From NCBI GenBank assembly GCA_900546215.1, contig URCD01000025.1, positions 1 through 24,299 on the forward strand: a stretch of DNA of 24,299 nt. Reading direction: 5' to 3'. The stretch is from an uncultured Eubacteriales bacterium (GTDB taxonomy: Bacteria; Bacillota; Clostridia; Lachnospirales; Anaerotignaceae). The position numbers were made by a program, and so were the translations under genes. Numbering within the stretch: the first letter of the stretch is position 1; every line of letters begins with the position of its first letter. This document shows, piece by piece, positions 7,295-14,872 of the stretch. The notes under the pieces are model-generated. The model was not told the DNA's origin. It saw nothing but the letters and a program-made list of their open reading frames with translations, and did no database searches.

Positions 7295-7708
7295 ATGTAT
7301 GACAGAATGCTTGACAGGCAGAATAGGCCGACATTTGATGACATGACCGCATACTGTGGCAAAGGGATGGAGTTATTTGTCCGAATAAATGAATGGCTGT
7401 CAAATGCATGCAGTACTACGCAGGAAATTTCCTTTCCCTATGGAAACAACTATGGATGGGCAGTTACTCATAGAAAGAAGAAAAAGCTGGTCTGCAACGT
7501 GTTTGCGGAGAATGATGCCTTTACCGTTATGCTTCGATTGTCAAATGAACAATTTCATCTGGTATATGACCAGGTGGAAAAAGAAACTCAGGAATGTATT
7601 GACAACAAATACCCTTGTGGTAATGGCGGTTGGATTCATTATCGAGTTACCAGTGAAGCTCATTTTTGCGACATACAAAAGATGCTGGAAATGAAGTGCA
7701 CATCATAA
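7295..7708 (+). CDS. DUF3788 family protein
   Basis: The 137-residue protein resembles the DUF3788 family of small cytosolic proteins of unknown function. The recognisable part is YGNNYGWAVTHRKKKKLVCNVFAENDAFTVMLRL (split: YGNNYGWAVTHRKKKKL, then VCNVFAENDAFTVMLRL), which fits the family's Y-G-W-(x)-R-K-K-x-K core and following strands. The GNGGWIHYRV stretch fits its C-terminal half. A strong TAAGGAGGG site precedes the ATG. Its neighbours are the structured non-coding region and, downstream, the MBL hydrolase, whose ribosome site and codon style differ. Codon use is intermediate between the islet and the host. Confidence 0.75.
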   Translation: MYDRMLDRQNRPTFDDMTAYCGKGMELFVRINEWLSNACSTTQEISFPYGNNYGWAVTHRKKKKLVCNVFAENDAFTVMLRLSNEQFHLVYDQVEKETQECIDNKYPCGNGGWIHYRVTSEAHFCDIQKMLEMKCTS

Positions 7709-7848
7709 ACTATAACTTCCAGTTTAGAACGTTTTGAGGAAGAAATTGATATCATGCGGATTTGCGCGTGGTTATATAAAACGCTATGCGGCCTTTTGTA
7801 AGGCTTTTGAGGTATTCAGGCAATAAAAAATATCATGGAGGCGGAAAA

Positions 7849-8457
7849 ATGATTAAAACATTTATTAGCGGAATGTGCGAGACAAACAGCTATATACTTG
7901 CTGACGAGGATAAAAACTGCGTAATTGTGGATCCGGAGGGAAGCCCAAACCAGTATATTAAATATATAGACTCAGAAGGGCTTAAGCCGGTTTATATCCT
8001 TCTTACACACGCCCACTTTGACCATATAGGTGCGATGGAGGGGCTTAAAAAGGAATACGGAATACCGGTGCTTGCAGGCGCCGATGAGAAAAGGGTGCTC
8101 AACGACCCTAATATCAACCTTACCAGTATGATAGGCGCGGGCAAGTCCTTCGAGGCCGACAGATACCTTTCAGACGGTGAGGAATTTACTGCGGGGAGCA
8201 TGAAATTTAAAACACTGTTTACACCCGGACATACATGCGGAAGCGTATGCTTCATATGCGGAGATATATTGATAGCCGGAGACACTCTGTTTATGGGAAG
8301 CTGCGGCAGAACCGATTTTCCTACGGGCGACTGGGGAACGATAAGCAGATCGCTTCAAATGCTCAAAAACCTTGACGGAGATTACAGGGTGCTTTCGGGA
8401 CATGGTCCTGAAACAACACTGGAAACCGAAAGAAGAACAAATATGTTCATGCGCTGA
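7849..8457 (+). CDS. MBL-fold metallo-hydrolase (glyoxalase II-like)
   Basis: The 202-residue protein is a metallo-beta-lactamase-fold hydrolase. The metal ligands are all present: T53-H-A-H-F-D-H59 (THAHFDH), H128 in TPGHT, D145 in AGDTLF and H185 in SGHGPETT. The GRTDFP motif at 153-158 is typical of the YcbL/glyoxalase II-like subgroup, which hydrolyses thioesters such as lactoylglutathione; the true substrate here is unknown. The start was placed at ATG 7849 because GGAGGC lies 6 bp upstream and the N-terminus then begins MIKTFISG as in the family. The open frame runs back to 7786 but has no ribosome site there. It is monocistronic by position. Confidence 0.9.
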   Translation: MIKTFISGMCETNSYILADEDKNCVIVDPEGSPNQYIKYIDSEGLKPVYILLTHAHFDHIGAMEGLKKEYGIPVLAGADEKRVLNDPNINLTSMIGAGKSFEADRYLSDGEEFTAGSMKFKTLFTPGHTCGSVCFICGDILIAGDTLFMGSCGRTDFPTGDWGTISRSLQMLKNLDGDYRVLSGHGPETTLETERRTNMFMR

Positions 8458-8506
8458 TATTATCCTGTTCTGAACCGGCGCTGCATAAAAGAAATTTAAA
8501 TAGCTG

Positions 8507-9265
8507 TCAGGCTTTTTCAGCCGTCTTTTTTACAAATACAAAGGTGCTTTCGTCGGAAAGCTCGCCGGAGTAGCAGTATCCGAGACGGCTGAAATTTTTT
8601 ATGCCTTCAGGGTCGTTCACATTGTTTTCAGCCATATATCTTACCATTTCACCGCGCGCCATTTTGCATAGGGTACCCTTTTCCACAAGCCTGCTGTCCG
8701 ACTGCTCTGCGAAAACGCAGGATATGAAGCGCACTTCACCAGGCAGGCTGTCGGATATTACCCTGCTGTATTCCTTTGAGGCCAGATTTATTATTGTGTC
8801 TGTTTCCGAGGCAAGCTGACCGGCCAGTATGTCTCCCCAAAAGCCGTAAAGCGATTTAAAGCCGTCGCCGGAAAGGGCCGCCTGCATTTCAAGCCTGTAG
8901 GGCACAACCCCGTCAAAGGGGCGCAGCATGCCGTAAAATCCGGAAAGTATAATAAGACGGTCCTGTATATAATCCAGCTCTTCATATGTAAACACTCCCG
9001 GCGCCATGTACTGATACTGTATACCCTCATAGGAAAAAATGGCGGGGGTAAGCCTTTTTCTCAAATCCATCACGTCAAGCCTCTCCCTGTTAAGCGAGGC
9101 TATTTTGTCATTGCATCTCCAAAGCTGCTTAAGCTGGTCATAAGACATTGATTTCAGTATTTCCATAAGCTGCTGTGTCCTGTCCAGATACATTGGAAGG
9201 CCGCGGCATTCAAGGCTGTCGGTGTCTGTAATCATTTTTTTTGCCGGGGAAATAATTATTTTCAA
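8507..9265 (-). CDS. yaaA: YaaA family peroxide stress protein (UPF0246)
   Basis: The 252-residue protein matches the YaaA/DUF328 family. E. coli YaaA lowers intracellular unincorporated iron and limits oxidative DNA damage during peroxide stress. Family landmarks are MKIIISPAKKM at the N-terminus, FYGMLRPFDGVVPYRLEM near the middle and FWGDILAGQL after it. Translation appears to start at a TTG (9263-9265) that overlaps the stop of the upstream regulator as TTGA, which indicates translational coupling. The ribosome site is weak (AGGA, 12 bp away), in keeping with coupling. Its co-expression with a drug- or ligand-sensing MerR protein suggests it is induced with, or subject to, that regulator. 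Confidence 0.92.
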   Translation of the reverse strand: MKIIISPAKKMITDTDSLECRGLPMYLDRTQQLMEILKSMSYDQLKQLWRCNDKIASLNRERLDVMDLRKRLTPAIFSYEGIQYQYMAPGVFTYEELDYIQDRLIILSGFYGMLRPFDGVVPYRLEMQAALSGDGFKSLYGFWGDILAGQLASETDTIINLASKEYSRVISDSLPGEVRFISCVFAEQSDSRLVEKGTLCKMARGEMVRYMAENNVNDPEGIKNFSRLGYCYSGELSDESTFVFVKKTAEKA

Positions 9266-10062
9266 TTAGTATCACATCCTATAAGTATCTGTGTAATGTA
9301 ATCGTCCATATCGGATATTGCCATTTCGTTAAGCCCCTCCTCATAGGCGTAGCCTGTAAGCGTCAGGCTGTTGGCCTTGGCAAAGCGTACTATACGGCCG
9401 TAGGCTTCTGGCAGCCTGTCCCAGCTTCCTGTACAGAAGGCGCGCAGATAGCTTCCGGCGGGCCGCCTGAACAAAGCCTTTTTGTTTAAAGGGCGGTCTA
9501 TGGCGGTAAAGAGATAGTCGTATTCGTCAAACTGTCCCGTCAGCACGTTTTCAGCGGAAATCATGCTTCCGCAGTTCTTTCTGTATGAGGTCAGGGATTT
9601 GGCGTCAGTAAGATGCCCTAAAAACGCCTCAAATCCGGAGCTGTCGTCTGTAACATAGGAAACGGGGCTTAGCAGCAGATATTCCTCGGGACAATGTATC
9701 AGCTCCACGTCATCGCCGGCACGAAAGCAAAGGTCAAGCTGCGCCTCCTTTTGGGCAAGTATGCCTTTAAGCTCCTTCATTCTTGCAATTGCCCTGCGTA
9801 TTTCCTCCTGCCTTTCCGCCAGCAGCTCCTTTAAAGCGGGGACAGACGGGCTTTCCATATAATTCTTTATCTCCTCTATGGACATGCCCAGCTCCCTTAG
9901 CGCCAGCAGCATTTCAAGTGTGGGGCTTTGCTGATAGGTATAGTAGCGGTAGCCGTTATCGCCCCTGTGGGAGGGGCTGAACAGTCCGATTTCATCATAA
10001 TAGTGCAGTGTGCGTTTATTTATATTATGTATTTTGGCAAACTGGCCCGCTGTAAAAAACAT
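9262..10062 (-). CDS. MerR family regulator with GyrI-like effector domain
   Basis: The 266-residue protein has a MerR winged helix-turn-helix at residues about 1-70 (FTAGQFAKIHNINKRTLHYYDEIG begins it, with GYRYYTYQQ as the wing). A helical dimerisation coiled coil follows at about 75-115. A C-terminal region of about 120-262 resembles the GyrI/BmrR-type ligand pocket. Such proteins twist promoters with over-long spacers into active form when a ligand binds. AGGAGG precedes the ATG. Its gene is divergent from a GNAT acetyltransferase, and the region between holds a promoter with a 19-bp spacer and a dyad, as expected for direct control. The ligand is unknown; small toxic compounds are usual for this class. 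Confidence 0.9.
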   Translation of the reverse strand: MFFTAGQFAKIHNINKRTLHYYDEIGLFSPSHRGDNGYRYYTYQQSPTLEMLLALRELGMSIEEIKNYMESPSVPALKELLAERQEEIRRAIARMKELKGILAQKEAQLDLCFRAGDDVELIHCPEEYLLLSPVSYVTDDSSGFEAFLGHLTDAKSLTSYRKNCGSMISAENVLTGQFDEYDYLFTAIDRPLNKKALFRRPAGSYLRAFCTGSWDRLPEAYGRIVRFAKANSLTLTGYAYEEGLNEMAISDMDDYITQILIGCDTN

Positions 10063-10075
10063 TATTTTCCTCCTA

Positions 10076-10106
10076 TTGACATTACAGTAGCTGTATAGTT
10101 TATGAT
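10076..10106 (+). promoter_or_regulatory. MerR-type promoter with 19-bp spacer and dyad
   Basis: A perfect TTGACA (10076-10081) and TATGAT (10101-10106) are separated by 19 bp, longer than the normal 17, as in promoters activated by MerR proteins. Within the spacer lies the dyad TACAG-TAG-CTGTA (10083-10095). It faces the GNAT gene; the divergent MerR gene starts 14 bp upstream of the -35 box. Confidence 0.8.
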
Positions 10107-10147
10107 ACCCGTTGTAACGGTTTAAGTCAATAATAAGGAGGATTTTT

Positions 10148-10768
10148 ATGATAAGCTTCAGACCGATAGAAAAACAGGATTATAACTATCTGGAAAGAAT
10201 TATAAGCGACACCTGGAACTACGAACAGTTTTGCGGCAAAAAAACAGCCCGAAAAATGGCTAAGCTTTATTTGGCAGGCTGCCTGAGTGAACAGGACTTC
10301 ACCTGCGTTGCGGTAAAGGACGGAAGGGCGGCAGGAGTTATAATGGGAAAGGATTTGAGAATAAGGCACAAAACAAAGCTCAAATACAGGCTTGGATTTT
10401 TATCATCACTTATCTCGATGTCGTTAAGCGCCGAGGGAAGGAAAACTCTCAAAATGTACGGAGGGATTGATAAAATAGACAGGGACCTTCTGAATGGGAC
10501 CAAGCAGGCTTTTGACGGCGAGCTGTGCTTTTTTGTGCTGGACAGGAGGCTGCGCGGCAGCGGTACAGGAAAGGAGCTGTTTAACAGGTTTATGGACTAT
10601 TCGGCAAAAAACAACATGGAAAGCTTTTTCCTTTATACCGACAGTACATGCAGCTTCGGCTTTTACGAGCACCGGGGGCTTATCCGCAGAGGGGAGAAAA
10701 GCTTTCCTGTACCGGGATATGAAGAACCCATGAGGTTTTTCATTTATTCCGGAGAGTGCGGGAATTAA
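10148..10768 (+). CDS. GNAT family N-acetyltransferase
   Basis: The 206-residue protein has the acetyl-CoA binding motif A of GNAT enzymes, R136-x-x-G139-x-G141 within RLRGSGTGKEL, preceded by the strand ELCFFVLDR. The C-terminal FGFYEHRGL matches motif B. A basic linker at about 70-80 (RIRHKTKLKYR) precedes a hydrophobic helix. The start has AAGGAGG with good spacing. It is preceded by a MerR-type promoter and divergent from the MerR gene, so it is the likely target of that regulator. By analogy with such pairs it may modify a small toxic compound, which is an inference. A terminator follows directly. Confidence 0.88.
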   Translation: MISFRPIEKQDYNYLERIISDTWNYEQFCGKKTARKMAKLYLAGCLSEQDFTCVAVKDGRAAGVIMGKDLRIRHKTKLKYRLGFLSSLISMSLSAEGRKTLKMYGGIDKIDRDLLNGTKQAFDGELCFFVLDRRLRGSGTGKELFNRFMDYSAKNNMESFFLYTDSTCSFGFYEHRGLIRRGEKSFPVPGYEEPMRFFIYSGECGN

Positions 10769-10770
10769 GA

Positions 10771-10803
10771 AAAGGCTTTCCTTTAATTAAGGAAAGCCTT
10801 TTT
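10771..10803. terminator. Bidirectional intrinsic terminator
   Basis: A perfect 13-bp stem AAAGGCTTTCCTT / AAGGAAAGCCTTT with a 5-nt loop has T-runs on both strands. It serves the GNAT gene and the converging GntR gene. Confidence 0.9.
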
Positions 10804-10805
10804 AA

Positions 10806-11567
10806 TCAGTCGATATTAATTTCAATGGAAAACTTGTTTTTGTCTCCGCGGTATTTCAGCAGTTCGTAAATTACAGGCGTGCCTGTTTCCTGCGAATAGC
10901 AGATGTTTGTGCACATGTTAACGGGACTGCCTTTTTTTATGTTCAGCAGCTTGGCCTCAGCCTCGGTCGCGCCGACGGCCTCGATTGTTTTAAGTATTCT
11001 TTTGACCTTCGCCAGCTTGCTTTTGGCCAGTATATGATATACGGAGGTGGAGTTGAAGGTTTCCTCGTCCTCCTTAAGCAGAAAATCGCATAAAGGATAT
11101 TTAAAATAGCTTTCCACATATCCCATAGCCATACCGTCAGCATACCTGTGCCTTAAGAGGTAGATTACATTATCGCCCTCCTCAATTTCCAGCGCCCTGG
11201 CCTGTTCGGAATTAGCCTTAACCAGCGTAAGCTCAATGGCCTGTGTGGACGGGGTCATGGACAGGGAAAACAGCTCCATGTTATAGCCGTCGTACATGTT
11301 TACAAGGTCGGTCTTAACCTTAGGCTGTGATACAAAGGTGCCTTTGCTTTTTACCCTGTAAAGATATCCCTCGTTGACAAGCTCGCTTATGGCCTGCCTG
11401 ATTGTAGTCCTGCTTATACCGTATATATCACAGAAGGTTTTCTCAGTGGGAATAGCGTCTCCCGCCTTTACCCCCTCATTGTTGATCTCGTCAAGAATTA
11501 TTTGTTTTACCTGGTAATACAAAGGAATAGGAATGTCTTTATTGATTGTATGATTTAGAAACTCCAT
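10806..11567 (-). CDS. GntR family (HutC/UTRA) transcriptional regulator
   Basis: The 253-residue protein has a GntR winged helix at about residues 8-77 (PLYYQVKQII at its start, GISRTTIRQAISELVNEGYL as the recognition helix region, KGTFV as the wing tip). A UTRA ligand-binding domain follows at about 95-245, with RHRYADG and ESYF characteristic of the HutC subfamily. Such regulators usually respond to sugar phosphates, amino acids or similar metabolites. GGAG precedes the ATG. There is no sugar or amino acid operon beside it, so the target is unclear; the divergent neighbour is the pyrophosphatase gene 438 bp away. Confidence 0.92.
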   Translation of the reverse strand: MEFLNHTINKDIPIPLYYQVKQIILDEINNEGVKAGDAIPTEKTFCDIYGISRTTIRQAISELVNEGYLYRVKSKGTFVSQPKVKTDLVNMYDGYNMELFSLSMTPSTQAIELTLVKANSEQARALEIEEGDNVIYLLRHRYADGMAMGYVESYFKYPLCDFLLKEDEETFNSTSVYHILAKSKLAKVKRILKTIEAVGATEAEAKLLNIKKGSPVNMCTNICYSQETGTPVIYELLKYRGDKNKFSIEINID

Positions 11568-12005
11568 GTATCATATACTCCTTTATGGTTTATTGTAATC
11601 ACATAATGATGATTTCATATTATAAAACATTTTCTAAAAAAAAGCTACTGTTTTACATATTTTTTATGTAATTTGCGAACTTTGCTAAATTATACATATA
11701 AAGGAGGAGAAATATCGCCAAATTTCGTAATTTTGCCGCCTGTATACCCTTGACATTGTCTCCGTTATAATGCAGAATATGGTATGCGCAGAGGCACTGG
11801 AAAAAAACCGACAAATGTCTTGATTTTAGGCTTTTATTGGGATATAATATACAGGCGTTAAAAAAAGTTGTGCACAGTATACAAAATATGATTTAAATCC
11901 AAGGGGCGGCAGGAATTATAAAATACTATTTGCTATATGTATTCGCCTGGATGGATTTAATTTATATATATTTTACATTATTAAAATTTAACAGGGGGAC
12001 TAAAA
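11568..12005. other. Divergent intergenic region with leader of the pyrophosphatase gene
   Basis: These 438 bp hold no gene. They contain the promoter at 11820-11848, a near-palindrome TTGTGCACAGTATACAA (11868-11884) just after the predicted transcription start, and a 9-bp inverted repeat TTAAATCCA (11893-11901) / TGGATTTAA (11952-11960) in the 150-nt leader. AAGGAGGAGA at 11701 looks like a ribosome site but leads to no ORF. Confidence 0.6.
11820..11848 (+). promoter_or_regulatory. Sigma-A promoter of the pyrophosphatase gene
   Basis: TTGATT (11820-11825) and a perfect TATAAT (11843-11848) are 17 bp apart, predicting a leader of about 150 nt before the ATG at 12006. Confidence 0.75.
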
Positions 12006-13997
12006 ATGGGAAATTGGATTTTTATAGCGCCTATAGTCGGCGTTATAGCTCTTATTTTTGCCCTTTTTCTCTCAAAAAAAGTTTCAAGAGAAGAAGAAGG
12101 CACAGATAAGATGAAAGAGATTGCTGCTGCCATCAGCGACGGCGCGCATGCATTCTTAACAGCAGAGTACAAAATTCTTGTTATCTTTATTGTAGTATTG
12201 TTTGTTCTTATCGCGTTTGGTATCGGCGTAGGCTCGGCGGTTGCGTTCGTGGCAGGTACATTATGCTCTATCCTTGCAGGATATTTCGGTATGAGCGTTG
12301 CTACAAAGGCCAATGTAAGGACAGCCAATGCGGCTAGGACAGGCGGCATGAACAGGGCGCTTTCCATCGCCTTCAGCGGCGGCGCCGTTATGGGTATGTC
12401 AGTTGTAGGCCTCGGTCTTATTGGCGTAAGCGTTGTTTACATGGTAACAGGTGATACAAATATTCTTTTCGGATTCAGCCTTGGCGCTTCTTCCGTAGCT
12501 CTTTTCTCACGTGTTGGCGGCGGTATCTATACAAAGGCTGCCGACGTAGGCGCTGACCTTGTTGGTAAGGTAGAGGCGGGTATTCCTGAGGACGACCCCC
12601 GTAACCCCGCTGTTATCGCAGATAACGTAGGCGATAACGTAGGCGACGTTGCAGGTATGGGTGCCGACCTTTTTGAATCATATGTAGGCGCTATCGTTTC
12701 AGCGGTTACACTCGGTGTTGTAGCGTTTGGCACAGAGGGCGCTCTTTTCCCTCTCGTACTTGCTTCTGTAGGTATTATTGCCGCAATCATCGGCTGCTTC
12801 TTTGTTAAGGGCGATGAGAAGGCTAACCCTCATAAGGCTCTTAAGACAGGAACATATGTAGCCAGCGTTATAGTAATAGTTTTAGCAATAATTTTAAGCA
12901 AACAATTCTTCGGAGGCTTCAATCTTGCGGTTTCAATTATCGCCGGCCTTATCGTAGGCGTTATAATCGGTATTATTACTGAGAGATATACATCAAGCGA
13001 CTTCAGATCAGTTAAGAAAATCGCTGACCAGTCTGAAACAGGAGCAGCTACAACAATCATCAGCGGCCTTGCAGTTGGTATGGAATCAACAGCAGCTCCC
13101 ATCGTTCTTATTGCAATCGGTATTCTTGTAGCTTACGGCTTCGGCGGACTTTACGGTATCGCTCTTGCTGCTGTAGGTATGCTTTCAACAACAGGCATCA
13201 CAGTTGCAGTTGACGCTTACGGCCCTATCGCCGACAACGCCGGCGGCATCGCTGAAATGAGCGAGCTTGACGAAAGCGTACGTGAAATTACTGACAAGCT
13301 TGACGCTGTAGGAAATACAACAGCTGCTATGGGCAAAGGCTTTGCTATCGGTTCAGCCGCGCTTACAGCCCTTGCGCTTTTCGTATCCTACGCACAGTCT
13401 GTAGGACTTACAAGCATTGATATTCTTGATACACAGGTTATCGTAGGTCTTTTCATCGGCGGTATGCTTCCTTTCCTTTTCTCTGCATTCACAATGCAGT
13501 CAGTTGGTAAGGCTGCTTTCCAGATGATTGAAGAGGTTAGACGCCAGTTCAAGGCTTTCCCCGGTATTATGGCCGGAACACAGAAGCCCGATTATAAGAG
13601 CTGCGTTGCTATTTCAACAAAGGCTGCGCTTAAGGAAATGCTTATACCCGGTATCATGGCGGTTGCAGCTCCTATTTTAGTAGGCGTTGTGCTTGGTACA
13701 AAGGCACTTGGCGGACTTATTGCCGGCGCTCTGGTTACAGGCGTTCTTATGGCTATCTTCATGTCAAACTCAGGCGGCGCATGGGATAACGCTAAGAAAT
13801 ATATTGAGGAAGGCAACCACGGCGGAAAAGGCAGCGAGGCTCATAAGGCTGCTGTCGTAGGCGACACAGTAGGCGACCCCTTCAAGGATACATCGGGTCC
13901 TTCAATCAATATTCTTATCAAGCTTATGACAGTCGTATCGCTTGTATTCGCACCTTTATTTGCGCTTATCAACAGCGGAAACGGTTTCTTAGTTTAA
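12006..13997 (+). CDS. hppA: K+-dependent membrane pyrophosphatase, probably Na+-pumping
   Basis: The 663-residue protein is a membrane-integral pyrophosphatase with about 16 membrane helices. It hydrolyses pyrophosphate and uses the energy to pump cations out. The substrate motif DVGADLVGKVE lies at 180-190, with the acidic EDDPRNPAVIADNVGDNVGDVAG after it and GDTVGDPFKDTSGPS near the C-terminus, all intact. GNTTAA at 436-441 has Ala at the position that marks K+-dependent enzymes, where Lys marks K+-independent ones. E224 in DLFESY is placed as in Na+-pumping members; some H+ pumps share it, so the ion is an inference. AGGGGGA precedes the ATG. Codon use is strongly biased compared with the neighbours, which suggests high expression. 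It is a single-gene unit closed by a strong terminator. Confidence 0.96.
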   Translation: MGNWIFIAPIVGVIALIFALFLSKKVSREEEGTDKMKEIAAAISDGAHAFLTAEYKILVIFIVVLFVLIAFGIGVGSAVAFVAGTLCSILAGYFGMSVATKANVRTANAARTGGMNRALSIAFSGGAVMGMSVVGLGLIGVSVVYMVTGDTNILFGFSLGASSVALFSRVGGGIYTKAADVGADLVGKVEAGIPEDDPRNPAVIADNVGDNVGDVAGMGADLFESYVGAIVSAVTLGVVAFGTEGALFPLVLASVGIIAAIIGCFFVKGDEKANPHKALKTGTYVASVIVIVLAIILSKQFFGGFNLAVSIIAGLIVGVIIGIITERYTSSDFRSVKKIADQSETGAATTIISGLAVGMESTAAPIVLIAIGILVAYGFGGLYGIALAAVGMLSTTGITVAVDAYGPIADNAGGIAEMSELDESVREITDKLDAVGNTTAAMGKGFAIGSAALTALALFVSYAQSVGLTSIDILDTQVIVGLFIGGMLPFLFSAFTMQSVGKAAFQMIEEVRRQFKAFPGIMAGTQKPDYKSCVAISTKAALKEMLIPGIMAVAAPILVGVVLGTKALGGLIAGALVTGVLMAIFMSNSGGAWDNAKKYIEEGNHGGKGSEAHKAAVVGDTVGDPFKDTSGPSINILIKLMTVVSLVFAPLFALINSGNGFLV

Positions 13998-14009
13998 TTT
14001 GATATTTCA

Positions 14010-14038
14010 GGCAGCCGGAATTACCGGCTGCCTTTTTT
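14010..14038 (+). terminator. Intrinsic terminator of the pyrophosphatase gene
   Basis: A perfect 9-bp GC-rich stem GGCAGCCGG / CCGGCTGCC with an AATTA loop is followed by TTTTTT. Confidence 0.92.
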
Positions 14039-14051
14039 AAAAGGTGATTAT

Positions 14052-14717
14052 ATGGGAAAATATTTTGAGGGCTTTCCGAAGGAATACATTGATTTTCTTT
14101 GGGAGCTGAGAATGAATAATAACACTGAATGGTTCAGCGCCAACAGGGACAGGTATAATACGCTGCTTAAGGAGCCTATGAAGCTCTTTGCGGATGAAAT
14201 GGCGGAAAGACTCAACAGTATGGGTATGGGAGAGACCTTTTTTCCGGCTGTCTCAAGGGCCAACAGGGATATACGCTTCTCAAAGGATAAATCGCCCTAC
14301 AAGGACAGAAAATGGGTCGTTTTTAACTATGGGGAAAGCCGCTGGCAGGAAAAGTGCTGCTATTATTTTGAGATCGCGCCGGAGGGCTGGTCCGCCGGAA
14401 TGGGATTTTACGAGGCGCGCTCGGACTATATGGCAAGATACAGGAATAAGCTTACGGCAGACCCGGCAGGACTTAAAAGGCTGGACGCAAGGCTTAAAAA
14501 ACAGGATATTTATCAGCCTGATGTGCAGATGTATAAAAAGAACTTCACTCCCGAGGGCGTGCCCGACGGTCTTGGAAGATGGTATCAGTTTAAAAACCTG
14601 GCCTTTATATCCCAGTATAGGATTGAGGAAAGCCTCTTTGACCGCTCTATACTGGATGAGGTTCAGGAGGGCTTTGAGTTTTTAAAGCCGTTTTTCATGT
14701 ATTTTAAGGATATTTAA
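14052..14717 (+). CDS. DUF2461 domain protein (TIGR02453 family)
   Basis: The 221-residue protein matches the DUF2461 family of conserved cytosolic proteins of unknown biochemical role. Landmarks are FLWELRMNNNTEWFSANRDRY near the N-terminus (split: FLWELRMNNNTEWF, SANRDRY), RANRDIRFSKDKSPYKDRKW at about 69-88, FEIAPEGWSAGMGFYEAR in the middle and the FKNLAFISQYR element near the end. The start at 14052 has AAGGTGAT upstream and lies only 14 bp after the pyrophosphatase terminator, so it depends on read-through or on a weak promoter within the terminator region. The usual family length is about 220 residues, so the gene is complete. Confidence 0.9.
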   Translation: MGKYFEGFPKEYIDFLWELRMNNNTEWFSANRDRYNTLLKEPMKLFADEMAERLNSMGMGETFFPAVSRANRDIRFSKDKSPYKDRKWVVFNYGESRWQEKCCYYFEIAPEGWSAGMGFYEARSDYMARYRNKLTADPAGLKRLDARLKKQDIYQPDVQMYKKNFTPEGVPDGLGRWYQFKNLAFISQYRIEESLFDRSILDEVQEGFEFLKPFFMYFKDI

Positions 14718-14735
14718 CGCCATTTTGGCGCGGCA

Positions 14736-14764
14736 TTGACCTTTTTATATTATCCTATTATAAT
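14736..14764 (+). promoter_or_regulatory. Sigma-A promoter of a mini transcription unit
   Basis: TTGACC (14736-14741) and a perfect TATAAT (14759-14764) are 17 bp apart. The expected transcript starts near 14771 and meets a terminator by 14864. Confidence 0.75.
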
Positions 14765-14770
14765 ATTGTG

Positions 14771-14864
14771 TACATCCATTGAAGGAGCCGCGCATTGTAA
14801 TAAAGGATATAACTGTTTGCGCAGGCTAAAAAACGCATGGGTTTAAACCCATGCGTTTTTTAGC
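14771..14864 (+). ncRNA. Candidate short transcript or remnant leader gene
   Basis: About 95 nt lie between a consensus promoter and a strong palindromic terminator. GAAGGAGC at 14781 is a ribosome-site look-alike. The frame after it reads, from an ATT at 14795, IVIKDITVCAG and then TAA. ITVCxG resembles the start of thioredoxin-like [2Fe-2S] ferredoxin proteins, so the unit could be the remnant of a deleted gene, a small RNA or a leader peptide. No longer ORF is possible. Confidence 0.4.
14825..14864. terminator. 40-bp perfect palindrome, bidirectional terminator
   Basis: GCTAAAAAACGCATGGGTTT (14825-14844) is followed at once by its exact reverse complement (14845-14864). The T-runs at the foot of the stem on both strands fit termination of the mini-unit (+) and of mecA (-), whose stop is 9 bp away. 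Confidence 0.9.
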
Positions 14865-14872
14865 ATACTAGA

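Noticed and set aside
11750..11771. TTGACA and TATAAT as a promoter
   Set aside because: Both boxes are perfect, but only 10 bp separate them, which is too short for sigma-A RNA polymerase. The 17-bp pair at 11820-11848 is more credible.
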